The notes below the pieces were generated by a model. It saw nothing but the letters and a program-made list of their open reading frames with translations. It was not told the origin of the DNA and did not search any database. A program made the position numbers and the translations under genes. From assembly GCA_946409855.1 (NCBI GenBank), contig CAMJXZ010000062.1, forward strand, positions 1 to 12,178: DNA of 12,178 nucleotides, in the 5' to 3' direction. Below are positions 6,117 through 12,178 of this stretch, one piece after another (the first letter of the stretch is position 1; each line of letters starts with the position of its first letter). The DNA is from an uncultured Clostridia bacterium (GTDB taxonomy: Bacteria > Bacillota > Clostridia > Christensenellales > Aristaeellaceae).

Positions 6117-7280
6117 ATGAGAAAGCTTTCGGCCCGTACCGCCGCGTTTACGGATTCCGTGATCCGCCGCATGACCCGGATCTCCATGAAATACAACGCC
6201 GTGAATCTGTCCCAGGGGTTTCCGGATTTTGACCCGCCCAGGCAGCTGACGGACCGGCTCCGGGAGGTGGCCCAGGAAGGGCCGCACCAGTACGCCGTGA
6301 CCTGGGGCGCGCAGAACTTCCGGGAGGCACTGGCCGCAAAGCAGCGGCGCTTTATGGGCATGGACATCGACCCGGACACGGAAATCGTGGTGACCTGCGG
6401 CTCCACCGAGGCCATGATGGCGGCCATGATGACCGTCACCGACCCAGGGGACAAGGTGATCGTTTTTTCGCCTTTCTATGAGAACTATGGGGCGGACACC
6501 ATCCTCTGCGGGGCGGAGCCGGTCTACGTGCCGCTGGTCCCGCCGGCGTTCGATTTTGACCCGGAGGTGCTGGAGGACGCTTTCCGGCAGGGCGCGACGG
6601 CGCTGGTGCTGTGCAACCCCTCGAACCCGTGCGGGAAGGTATTTACGAGGGAGGAACTGCTGGTCATCGCCGGGCTGGCTCAAAAATACGACGCGTGGGT
6701 CATCACCGACGAGGTGTATGAGCACATCGTCTACGCGCCGAACACGCATGTGTACTGCGCCTCGCTGCCCGGCATGCGCGAGCGGACCATCAGCTGCTCG
6801 AGCCTTTCCAAGACGTACTCCATCACCGGGTGGCGGCTCGGGTATATCATTGCGGCGCCGGACGTCATCGACCGGGCCCGCAAGGTGCACGATTTCCTGA
6901 CGGTGGGCGCCGCCGCGCCGCTGATGGAGGCGGCGGTGACGGGCCTGACCATGGGGGACGATTACTACGCCGCTCTGCAGGAAAGCTACACGAAAAAGCG
7001 CGATCTGTTCCTGAAAGGGCTGGACAGTCTCGGGATCGCGCACACGGTCCCGCAGGGCGCCTATTATATCCTGCTGGATATCAGCGAATACGGCTATGAG
7101 GACGATCTGCTGTTCTGCGAGCAGCTGGCGCGGAAGGTCGGGGTAGGCGCGGTGCCGGGGTCCAGCTTCTTCCGCGAACCGGTGAACCACCTGATCCGCC
7201 TGCATTTCGCCAAGCGGGAAGCGACCCTGAACGAGGCGCTGAACCGTCTTTCGGATATGAAGGTGAAAATGAGCCGGTGA
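6117..7280 (+). CDS. Class I PLP-dependent aminotransferase (YbdL/methionine or kynurenine aminotransferase-like)
   Basis: A 387-residue fold-type I aminotransferase that moves an amino group between an amino acid and a 2-ketoacid. The PLP-binding lysine is K232 in SCSSLSKTYSITGW. Also present are NPSNPCG (167-173), D198 and Y201 of ITDEVYEH, and the N-terminal NLSQGFPDF (30-38). That last motif with the QYAVTWGAQNFREA region resembles the methionine aminotransferase YbdL and kynurenine-oxoglutarate transaminases more than aspartate aminotransferases. Activity on 4-methylthio-2-oxobutanoate is therefore plausible but inferred. The ATG at 6117 is preferred because GAGG, overlapping the stop codon of the oxidase gene, lies 9 nt upstream. 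A GTG at 6102 would add five residues. The spacing indicates translational coupling with the oxidase. Confidence 0.88.
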   Translation: MRKLSARTAAFTDSVIRRMTRISMKYNAVNLSQGFPDFDPPRQLTDRLREVAQEGPHQYAVTWGAQNFREALAAKQRRFMGMDIDPDTEIVVTCGSTEAMMAAMMTVTDPGDKVIVFSPFYENYGADTILCGAEPVYVPLVPPAFDFDPEVLEDAFRQGATALVLCNPSNPCGKVFTREELLVIAGLAQKYDAWVITDEVYEHIVYAPNTHVYCASLPGMRERTISCSSLSKTYSITGWRLGYIIAAPDVIDRARKVHDFLTVGAAAPLMEAAVTGLTMGDDYYAALQESYTKKRDLFLKGLDSLGIAHTVPQGAYYILLDISEYGYEDDLLFCEQLARKVGVGAVPGSSFFREPVNHLIRLHFAKREATLNEALNRLSDMKVKMSR

Positions 7281-7320
7281 GCTTTGGGGAAAGGTGTGCG
7301 GGCATATTTCTGTTATATAA

Positions 7321-7360
7321 GGGCTGCTGCAAAATAAAAATTGCAGCAGCCCATATTTAT
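7321..7360 (+). terminator. Terminator after the aminotransferase gene
   Basis: GGGCTGCTGCAA (7321-7332) and TTGCAGCAGCCC (7341-7352) form a perfect 12-bp stem with an A-rich 8-nt loop, followed by ATATTTAT. It lies 40 nt after the stop codon. The U-tract is broken by A residues, but the stem is long. It probably ends transcription of the oxidase-aminotransferase unit. Confidence 0.78.
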
Positions 7361-7438
7361 CTCTGATAAACAGATGAATCCTGCACGCGTTTTTGATGCT
7401 TCTTCGGATTCTTTCCGGGGACTGACGGCTGATAATGT

Positions 7439-7461
7439 CCCGGGGCATTACAGGCCCCGGG
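7439..7461. repeat. Strong GC-rich hairpin
   Basis: CCCGGGGC (7439-7446) and GCCCCGGG (7454-7461) form a perfect 8-bp inverted repeat around the loop ATTACAG. No T-tract follows on either strand. The adjoining GTGCACCTCATCCGG resembles the edge of dispersed palindromic units that I recall from clostridial intergenic regions; that link is from memory and not tested. Confidence 0.5.
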
Positions 7462-7510
7462 GGTGCACCTCATCCGGCCCGCTGCGCGGTCCACCGCCGG
7501 GGCCTGCCGG

Positions 7511-7588
7511 CCCGTCCTCGCTGAAAACTGTCCACCGGACAATTTTCCGGGCGCTGCGGACCCCCATAGGGGAAGGCTTTTGGATTTC
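7511..7588. repeat. Palindromic intergenic repeat, copy A
   Basis: The unit runs CCCGTC-CTCGCTGAAAACTGTCC, then a GGACA-ATTTT arm, a divergent linker, CCCCcatAGGGG, and GGAAGGCTTTTG. It contains the imperfect hairpin AAAACTGTCC-acc-GGACAATTTT and a small CCCC/GGGG hairpin. Copy B at 7591-7695 repeats the same blocks in the same order with about 20% differences by eye. Confidence 0.65.
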
Positions 7589-7590
7589 GG

Positions 7591-7695
7591 CCCGTCTTCG
7601 CTGAAAACTACCTGGCCTGTTCGTCGGTAAAAACTGTCCACAGGACAGTTTTCCGAGGCCTCACAACCCCCATGAGGGGAAGGCTTTTGAGGCCT
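7591..7695. repeat. Palindromic intergenic repeat, copy B (with a partial third start)
   Basis: The copy opens with CCCGTCTTCGCTGAAAACT (7591-7609), nearly identical to the start of copy A, breaks off, then resumes at 7628. The core hairpin is perfect: AAAACTGTCC (7630-7639), ACA, GGACAGTTTT (7643-7652). Then come AGGCCTC (7656-7662), CCCC...GGGG, GGAAGGCTTTT and GAGGCCT (7689-7695), the last closing an outer inverted repeat. On the minus strand the core hairpin is followed by TTTTT, so it can act as terminator of the regulator gene at 7773-8441. The broken extra start implies duplication and decay of a mobile or recombining unit. Confidence 0.65.
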
Positions 7696-7772
7696 GCAGC
7701 CAGATGGATGTTTTCGCATCTGAGGGGTTGCCCGCAGGGATAGCGCCGGGTTCCGTCTTTTCGGACGGCCCT

Positions 7773-8441
7773 TTACTTGCAGGCAATGTAAACGTCCATG
7801 CTTTCCCCGTCCGTTTCAAAGCAGGGGATCACCCCTTCTTCCGCATGGGCCAGGCCGTTGGTTCTCATGTAGTCCCCCAGGGTATGATAGGCCCCCGGGA
7901 TGGTGGAAAAGGGGTTGTCATAGGGCCGTTCGATGTGGATCGCCGCGTATCTGTGAGCGGCCTGGCTCTTCACCTCCAGGCCTTCCGGGTTCACGCCTTC
8001 CGGCAGGATCCACGCGGCCGTGTAGCCGTGCATCCGGAACACGTTGATCTGCTCAAGGGACAGTCTGGGAAAATCCCACCCGATCACTTTCGGGGTCTGA
8101 TCCCCGTGCTCTTTGGCGTATTTGTGTACCCTGTCTATCGCGTCGCTCTCCGGCTCGGTGCTGATGACGGTATACGGCACATACCGGAACCCGGGGACCT
8201 CTTCGACCCGGAGGTTCGTGTACGCGCTGCCGCGCCGGTCCATCTCATCCCGGAAAAGATTGTCCAGGGTGCAGTTGAACACCCTGCAGAGTTCAAGCGC
8301 CTTCTCCATCTCGGGATTCGCCGCGTCCATCTCCCATTTGGAGATGGTCTGGCGGCTGACGTTCAGCCTTTCCGCAAGCGTTTCCTGCGTCATGCCTGCG
8401 CTGAGCTGGCGAAGATACTGCAGGTTTTTTCCAAAGCTCAT
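7773..8441 (-). CDS. XRE-family regulator with GyrI-like effector-binding domain
   Basis: A 222-residue two-domain transcription factor. Residues 1 to about 60 form an XRE helix-turn-helix (MTQETLAERLNVSRQTISKWE). Residues from about 85 to 222 look like a GyrI-like small-molecule-binding domain as found at the end of AraC- or MerR-type regulators. Typical traits are the YTVIST strand near its start, the repeated HIERPYDNPFSTIPGAYHTL block, and the C-terminal CFETDGESMDVYIACK. Such proteins sense hydrophobic or cationic compounds, but the ligand here is unknown. An AAAGGAG site 7 nt upstream supports the ATG at 8441. It is divergent from the XRE/TPR and acetyltransferase genes and may control them or itself through the palindromes at 8534-8575. 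Confidence 0.88.
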   Translation of the reverse strand: MSFGKNLQYLRQLSAGMTQETLAERLNVSRQTISKWEMDAANPEMEKALELCRVFNCTLDNLFRDEMDRRGSAYTNLRVEEVPGFRYVPYTVISTEPESDAIDRVHKYAKEHGDQTPKVIGWDFPRLSLEQINVFRMHGYTAAWILPEGVNPEGLEVKSQAAHRYAAIHIERPYDNPFSTIPGAYHTLGDYMRTNGLAHAEEGVIPCFETDGESMDVYIACK

Positions 8442-8496
8442 AGCGTTTCTCCTTTATGTCTTTTTTATAAGGTCTTCTGCTCCGCGGCGCATGGAC

Positions 8497-8525
8497 AGAA
8501 TAGCAGAAATTCCTTTGCATTTCCA
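8497..8525 (-). promoter_or_regulatory. Possible promoter of the XRE/GyrI-like regulator
   Basis: On the minus strand TGGAAA (8520-8525) and TATTCT (8497-8502) are 17 nt apart, each about 4 of 6 to consensus. It is weak but well placed, about 55 nt upstream of the start codon and next to the inverted repeat at 8553-8575. Confidence 0.4.
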
Positions 8526-8533
8526 CCGATTTT

Positions 8534-8575
8534 GGGTTGCGTTTTATCAGAACCGCGCAACCCGCGGTTGCGCGG
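8534..8575. promoter_or_regulatory. Candidate operator: three GGTTGCG half-sites
   Basis: CCGCGCAACC (8553-8562) and GGTTGCGCGG (8566-8575) are a perfect 10-bp inverted repeat with a 3-nt centre. A third half-site, GGGTTGCG, is at 8534-8541. This lies in the divergent region between two regulator genes, just upstream of the possible minus-strand promoter. Palindromes of this kind are usual binding sites for dimeric XRE regulators. Which of the two regulators binds is unknown. Confidence 0.55.
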
Positions 8576-8710
8576 GAACGGCCGGGAATCATTCCGCCGC
8601 CGTTCCCGGGTTCGTTCAGGAGCCTGAAAGGGGAAAAGGCGCGTCCGCTTGGGGCATGAACCCATACCGGCGGTATTGGAAATAACCCGTAAAACAATAA
8701 CAATATTGTC

Positions 8711-8739
8711 TTGCCCGTCCCTTCCGTCTGTTATATAAT
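8711..8739 (+). promoter_or_regulatory. Promoter of the XRE/TPR-acetyltransferase unit
   Basis: TTGCCC (8711-8716) and a perfect TATAAT (8734-8739) are 17 nt apart, about 30 nt upstream of the start codon at 8770, so the leader is short. Upstream are two dyads that could be regulator sites: ACAATATTGT (8700-8709), overlapping the -35 upstream edge, and ATACC-ggc-GGTAT (8664-8676). Confidence 0.75.
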
Positions 8740-8769
8740 GGTTTTATCAACCGGAAGGAAGCGGACGGC

Positions 8770-9840
8770 ATGGAGACGAGCATTGCGGAGAACATCCGGG
8801 CGTACCGGAAACAGCGCGGGCTGACCCAGGAGCAGCTGGCGGAGGTGCTGGGGGTATCCGTCGGGGCGGTGTACAAATGGGAATCCGGATCCTCCCTGCC
8901 CGAACTGCGGCTCATCATGGAGATGGCGGATTTCTTCGAGGTTTCCGTGGACGCGCTGCTGGGATACCGGATGAAGGACAACCGGCTGGACGCCGCGGTG
9001 GAGCGCCTGTGGAAGGCCGCCGGAAGCCGGGATTACGGCGCACTTTCAGAGGCGGAAAAGGTGATCCGGAAATACCCCCATTCCTTCGACGCGGTGTATG
9101 CCGCAGCGAACCTGTATTATACCTTCGGCGCGGGGACAAGAAAGGAGCCCTGGCTCCGGCGGGCCATTGAGCTGCTGGACAGCGCGCGCCTGCTGGTGTC
9201 CCAGTGCGCGGATTCCCGGGTGAGCGAATCCTGGATTTGCGGTATGATCGCGGAGATGCACGAGATGCTGGGTGAAACGGACAAGGCACTGGAACTGCTG
9301 AAAGCGCACAACGCCGGCGCGATCTTCAATGACAGGATCGGGATCATGCTGCTTAACCACGGCGGGGATCCGGAGGAAGCGAATGATTTTCTGGAGGACG
9401 GGCTTCTGCGGACAGTCAGCCGGCTCATGCAGACTGTGATCGGCTACGCGATGCTGTTTGATGTGAAGGGAGACAACGCGTCCGGCATGGAGATGATGCG
9501 CTGGATCATTCCCGCGCTGGAAGGGCTGAAAAAGACAGATGAACCGGACTTTATCGTGAAAATGATCGTGGTGTTCGATGTCTTCCTGGCAGTCTTTCAG
9601 TACAAGTCCGGCGACCGGAAAGGCGCGGAAGAGTCGCTCGGAAAAGCGAAGATCCTGGCCGCCGCCTTTGACGATAGGCCGAATTACGCGGCGAATCAGG
9701 TAAAATACGTGCGGGAATCGGAGACGACCAACGCCCATGATCTGCTCGGGGAAACCGCCATGGACGCGGTAAAGGTTGTCCTGCGTGACAAAGACCCGGA
9801 ACTGAGGAAGATCTGGGAAGAGGCGCGCGGATGCGAATGA
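8770..9840 (+). CDS. XRE-family regulator with C-terminal TPR-like helical repeats
   Basis: A 356-residue protein. Residues 1 to about 65 are a clear XRE helix-turn-helix (LTQEQLAEVLGVSVGAVYKWESG), ending with VSVDALLGY, the usual end of clostridial XRE domains. The rest is helical with repeat-like segments such as YGALSEAEKVIRKYPHSFDA and MHEMLGETDKALELLKAHN. This suggests tetratricopeptide-like repeats, but no strict consensus is present. Relatives of this layout bind a peptide or protein partner in the helical part; here that is inference. AAGGAAG (8754-8760) precedes the ATG by 9 nt. The acetyltransferase gene follows after 51 nt with no terminator between, so it is likely a co-transcribed target or partner. 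Confidence 0.85.
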   Translation: METSIAENIRAYRKQRGLTQEQLAEVLGVSVGAVYKWESGSSLPELRLIMEMADFFEVSVDALLGYRMKDNRLDAAVERLWKAAGSRDYGALSEAEKVIRKYPHSFDAVYAAANLYYTFGAGTRKEPWLRRAIELLDSARLLVSQCADSRVSESWICGMIAEMHEMLGETDKALELLKAHNAGAIFNDRIGIMLLNHGGDPEEANDFLEDGLLRTVSRLMQTVIGYAMLFDVKGDNASGMEMMRWIIPALEGLKKTDEPDFIVKMIVVFDVFLAVFQYKSGDRKGAEESLGKAKILAAAFDDRPNYAANQVKYVRESETTNAHDLLGETAMDAVKVVLRDKDPELRKIWEEARGCE

Positions 9841-9891
9841 GCTGCTCCGAAGGAAGGCCCGGAACATATATCGATGAAAGGCGGAAGCGTT

Positions 9892-11265
9892 ATGCACATC
9901 ACCACAAAGCAGTTTCAGATTTTGACGGACGTTCACCTGGTCTGGGATTTCCTTGTGGACATCTATGACCGGGAAACGGGCAGCGGCGTGGCGGCTCCCT
10001 TCTTTGAGTACGCGCTGCAGTCCTCCTGGATGGATCAGTCCTACAGTTTCCTGGACCGGTTCTGGCTGGACGGGGACAGGGTCGCGGCCTTCGTGTTTTA
10101 CGAAGCGCCGGTTACGGATATCTTTTTCAGCATCCGGAAGGGGTATGAATTCCTGGCGGACGAGCTGGTGGACTATGCTGTTTCCAACATGCCGGATTTT
10201 GAAGGAAGGCAGCGGCTGGTGCTCTTCAACGGCCAGGAATACCTGATGGAAGCGGCGAAAAAACGCGGCTTCATCCTGACGGATGAATACGAGGACCGGA
10301 ACTTCGATTTCCGGAGAGATCTCAATCATCCGCTGCCCGAAGGCTATCACTTCGTAGAGCCGAAGGACGCGGACGGCTTCAAGCTGGCGAAGCTCCTCTG
10401 GTATGGCTTCGGACACGGAGAAAAAGGATCCTTCGAGGGCTGGGACCGGCAGGACGATTCCTTTTACTGGACGCCCGCCAAGTCCTATAAGGGCGTCATC
10501 GGCCCCATGACCGCGCCCGCGCCTCATGCCACCCATGAATATGACGTGATCATCGCGGATGAGAGCGGGGAGTACGTGTGCTTTTCCGGCATGTGGTGGG
10601 TGCCGGAAAACAAGCTGGCCTACATGGAGCCCCTGTGCACCCACCCGGATCACCGCAGGCGCGGGCTGGCGGCCGCCGCCCTGTCCCGGCATTATCACCG
10701 GATGAAGGCCCTGGGCGCCACCCACATGACCGGCGGCGGGGACCCCTTTTACGAGAAGATCGGGTATGGAAAGGGCATCCACTGGACCTTCTGGAAACGG
10801 GAGGAAAAGCGGACGGATGCTCCTCCGGCCAACCCCTGCCGGGCCGGCAGCGGGGACGCCGCGGAAGCCGCCGCGCTCGCCTGCGAGCTGTGGCCGGAGC
10901 ATTCCTTGGAAGAGATGAAAGAAGAATTTGAATCCCTGCTCGCCCGGGAGGACGCGGCGGTCTTCCTGTACAGGGAACGGGGGGAAGCCGTGGGCTTTGC
11001 CCAGTGCCAGCTCCGCCGGGACTATGTGGAGGGAACGGAGACCAGCCCGGTAGGATATCTGGAGGGGATCTATGTCCGGGAAGGCGCGCGCAGGCAGGGC
11101 GTCGCCCGCAAATTGCTTTCCGCGTGCGAAAGCTGGGCGAAAGCCCAGGGCTGCGCGGAGTTTGCCAGCGACTGCGAGCTGGACAACACGGACAGCCAGC
11201 GGTTTCACCGGGCGATGGGCTTTGAGGAAGCCAACCGGATCGTGGCGTATGTGAAAAAGCTGTGA
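9892..11265 (+). CDS. Tandem GNAT acetyltransferase with AAC(6')-I-like C-terminal domain
   Basis: A 457-residue protein with two acetyl-CoA-dependent GNAT domains. The first has its acetyl-CoA loop in CTHPDHRRRGLAAA (R255-R257, G258), followed by ATHMTGGGDPFYEKIGY, typical of general GNATs. The second, from about residue 315, resembles AAC(6')-I aminoglycoside 6'-N-acetyltransferases. It has LRRDYVEGTETSPVGYLEGI, then RRQGVARKLL (400-409), CAEFASDCELDNTDSQRFH and AMGFEEANRIVAYVKK, aligning by memory with AAC(6')-Iy/Iaa nearly block for block. The second domain alone is about the length of those enzymes. Aminoglycoside modification is thus plausible but unproven; chromosomal homologues can have other substrates. 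The ATG at 9892 follows AAAGGCGG (9877-9884) by 7 nt. The in-frame ATG at 9874 lacks a good RBS. Confidence 0.85.
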   Translation: MHITTKQFQILTDVHLVWDFLVDIYDRETGSGVAAPFFEYALQSSWMDQSYSFLDRFWLDGDRVAAFVFYEAPVTDIFFSIRKGYEFLADELVDYAVSNMPDFEGRQRLVLFNGQEYLMEAAKKRGFILTDEYEDRNFDFRRDLNHPLPEGYHFVEPKDADGFKLAKLLWYGFGHGEKGSFEGWDRQDDSFYWTPAKSYKGVIGPMTAPAPHATHEYDVIIADESGEYVCFSGMWWVPENKLAYMEPLCTHPDHRRRGLAAAALSRHYHRMKALGATHMTGGGDPFYEKIGYGKGIHWTFWKREEKRTDAPPANPCRAGSGDAAEAAALACELWPEHSLEEMKEEFESLLAREDAAVFLYRERGEAVGFAQCQLRRDYVEGTETSPVGYLEGIYVREGARRQGVARKLLSACESWAKAQGCAEFASDCELDNTDSQRFHRAMGFEEANRIVAYVKKL

Positions 11266-11355
11266 TTCCCTGTGTCAAAAACACTTCCAGCCAAAGATGA
11301 TATATCATTCCTGACGGGAATAGCCTACAATCCTTTCTGAAAGGAGGGCGGGACC
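11266..11355. other. Short intergenic spacer with a perfect 12-bp palindrome
   Basis: ATGATATATCAT (11297-11308) is a perfect palindrome, and ATTCC-tgacg-GGAAT sits next to it at 11306-11320. A TACAAT (-10-like) occurs at about 11327-11332, with no good -35 at the right distance. There is no terminator with a T-tract after the acetyltransferase gene. A promoter with an operator for the next gene is possible but weakly supported. Confidence 0.4.
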
Positions 11356-12102
11356 ATGGCCTATCGGAACGCGCAGGAGATTTTCCCGGAAGGGCTCCTC
11401 AGGCAGATCCAGCGGTACGTGTCCGGCGAAACCATCTATGTGCCGGCGCGGGAAGAGAAAAAAGCCTGGGGCGAGACATCCGGGTATCAGCAGTATATCC
11501 GGGAGCGGAACCTGGAAATCCGTCAGGGATTTGAACAGGGAAAGACCATCGAACAGCTCATGGACAAGTACGCGCTCTCCTATGATTCCGTCAAACGGAT
11601 CGTGTATTCAAGAAAGGAGATCGCTATGCTCAAGTACAGCGCAACGCTGTCCTCCGCCCGGGCTTACGGGCAGGCGGGAAAAACGGACGCGTGGATCCAT
11701 CTGTATCTCAACGAGGACGGGCGGAACATCCCCTTCTCGGACGGGCTGAAGCTCTTCGACCGGTACTATTTCAGCCCGGCTCTGTTTCCCGTCCGGCTGT
11801 TTCACCGGTGCGCGGGGCCGGAGCCGGAGATGAAGTACCAAATCGACAAAGACTGGTGGGCAATCCGGGTGGCCGGCCTGGAAAAGAGCATTCAGAACGA
11901 TCCGGATATGCCGCCGCTCATCGTCCACTATGCGGAGGGAGCGTTTGAACTCAACGACGGCAACCACCGGCACCAGGCGTATGAAAATCTTGGCGTCGAA
12001 AACGTCTGGGTCATCCTCTGGATCACGGAGGAAGCGGAGAAGGACGACTTCCTGGCAAGGTACGGGGAGTACGTGAAGGACTGCACCGTGGTCCGCAGAT
12101 AA
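11356..12102 (+). CDS. CD3324-family DNA-binding domain fused to a ParB-like domain
   Basis: A 248-residue protein. Residues 1 to about 88 match the CD3324 family as I remember it: AQEIFPEGLLRQIQRYVSGETIYVP, then a charged WGE region, then the helix-turn-helix IEQLMDKYALSYDSVKRIVY. This family is small, clostridial and distantly Mor-like. Residues from about 115 on look like a ParB/sulfiredoxin-like domain, with FSDGLKLFDRYYF, MPPLIVHYAEGAFELNDGNHRHQAY (motif D201-G-N-H-R-H206) and VILWITEEAEKDDFL. The usual CD3324 protein is about 85 residues, so this is a fusion. AAGGAGG (11341-11347) is 8 nt before the ATG. Within the gene, AAAGGAG and an in-frame ATG at 11626 (residue 91) stand exactly at the domain junction. 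DNA binding is inferred; the overall role is unknown. Confidence 0.75.
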   Translation: MAYRNAQEIFPEGLLRQIQRYVSGETIYVPAREEKKAWGETSGYQQYIRERNLEIRQGFEQGKTIEQLMDKYALSYDSVKRIVYSRKEIAMLKYSATLSSARAYGQAGKTDAWIHLYLNEDGRNIPFSDGLKLFDRYYFSPALFPVRLFHRCAGPEPEMKYQIDKDWWAIRVAGLEKSIQNDPDMPPLIVHYAEGAFELNDGNHRHQAYENLGVENVWVILWITEEAEKDDFLARYGEYVKDCTVVRR

Positions 12103-12116
12103 GGGAGGAAAAGCCA

Positions 12117-12178
12117 ATGAAACTGTTTATCATCACCGGCACCTGCGGGGCCGGGAAATCCACCATGAAGGATGAGCT
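12117..12178 (+). CDS. P-loop nucleotide-binding protein, N-terminal fragment (cut by window edge)
   Basis: GGGAGGAA (12103-12110) and an ATG at 12117, 14 nt after the stop of the preceding gene, begin a frame of 20 visible codons: MKLFIITGTCGAGKST followed by MKDE. GTCGAGKST is a Walker A motif immediately after the first strand, as in adenylate kinase, shikimate kinase and related small nucleotide or AAA_18 kinases. The specific function cannot be decided from this fragment. Close spacing implies co-transcription with the ParB-like fusion gene. Confidence 0.75.
   Translation, partial: MKLFIITGTCGAGKSTMKDE

Larger units (their letters stand above)
7353..7772. other. Gene-free intergenic region with repeat mosaic
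   Basis: About 420 bp with no credible coding sequence on either strand; the open frames crossing it lack ribosome binding sites and have no recognisable protein content. The first part (7353-7438) holds nothing I can identify. The rest is dense in inverted repeats: the hairpin at 7439-7461, two long repeat units at 7511-7588 and 7591-7695, and smaller hairpins at about 7701-7720 (CAGATG...CATCTG) and 7757-7772 (CCGTC...GACGG). It separates two convergent transcription units, so some of these structures probably serve as terminators. Confidence 0.7.

Noticed and set aside
7511..7695. CRISPR array
   Set aside because: Only two and a half imperfect, unevenly spaced units with internal palindromes and no distinct spacers; no cas genes nearby.
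7704..8627. Plus-strand 307-codon open frame
   Set aside because: Shadow of the minus-strand XRE/GyrI-like regulator, with no RBS and no recognisable domain.
9046..11208. 720-codon minus-strand open frame opposite the regulator and acetyltransferase genes
   Set aside because: Same reason: antisense shadow, composition not protein-like, and real genes with clear domains on the other strand.

Overview
The window looks like the chromosome of a GC-rich member of the Clostridia, probably a gut or rumen lineage near Oscillospirales or Christensenellales. The reasons are strong AGGAGG-type ribosome binding sites, sigma-A-like promoters, a DUF5714 protein, a CD3324-family domain, XRE regulators of the clostridial style, and palindromic intergenic repeats of a kind I remember from such genomes. 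The lineage call is inference; no rRNA or marker gene is present.

Layout. On the minus strand at the left are a DUF5714 protein (cut by the window edge) and, upstream of it, an MFS transporter with its own promoter. A divergent region follows (1492-2017). Its right half is the most interesting part of the window: a good promoter, a 30-codon ORF with a strong RBS and nine Met codons (four consecutive), then competing RNA hairpins ending in a textbook intrinsic terminator 30 nt before metN. This has the architecture of a ribosome-mediated transcription attenuator that senses methionyl-tRNA. It precedes metN-metI-metQ, a complete methionine ABC importer. No S-box or Met T-box consensus is visible there.

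Downstream on the same strand, after two hairpins and with no clear new promoter, come an FAD-dependent 2-hydroxyacid oxidase (GlcD/D-lactate dehydrogenase type) and a translationally coupled class I aminotransferase resembling methionine aminotransferase YbdL. Together the five genes could import methionine or its hydroxy/keto analogues and interconvert 2-hydroxyacid, 2-ketoacid and amino acid. That pathway is inferred.

After a terminator (7321-7360), about 410 bp hold a mosaic of palindromic repeats and no gene. Then come a minus-strand XRE/GyrI-like regulator and, divergently, an XRE/TPR-like regulator followed by a tandem GNAT protein whose C-terminal half closely resembles AAC(6')-I aminoglycoside acetyltransferases. 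The right end has a CD3324-ParB-like fusion protein with an apparent internal start site, and the first 20 codons of a P-loop nucleotide-binding protein cut by the window edge.
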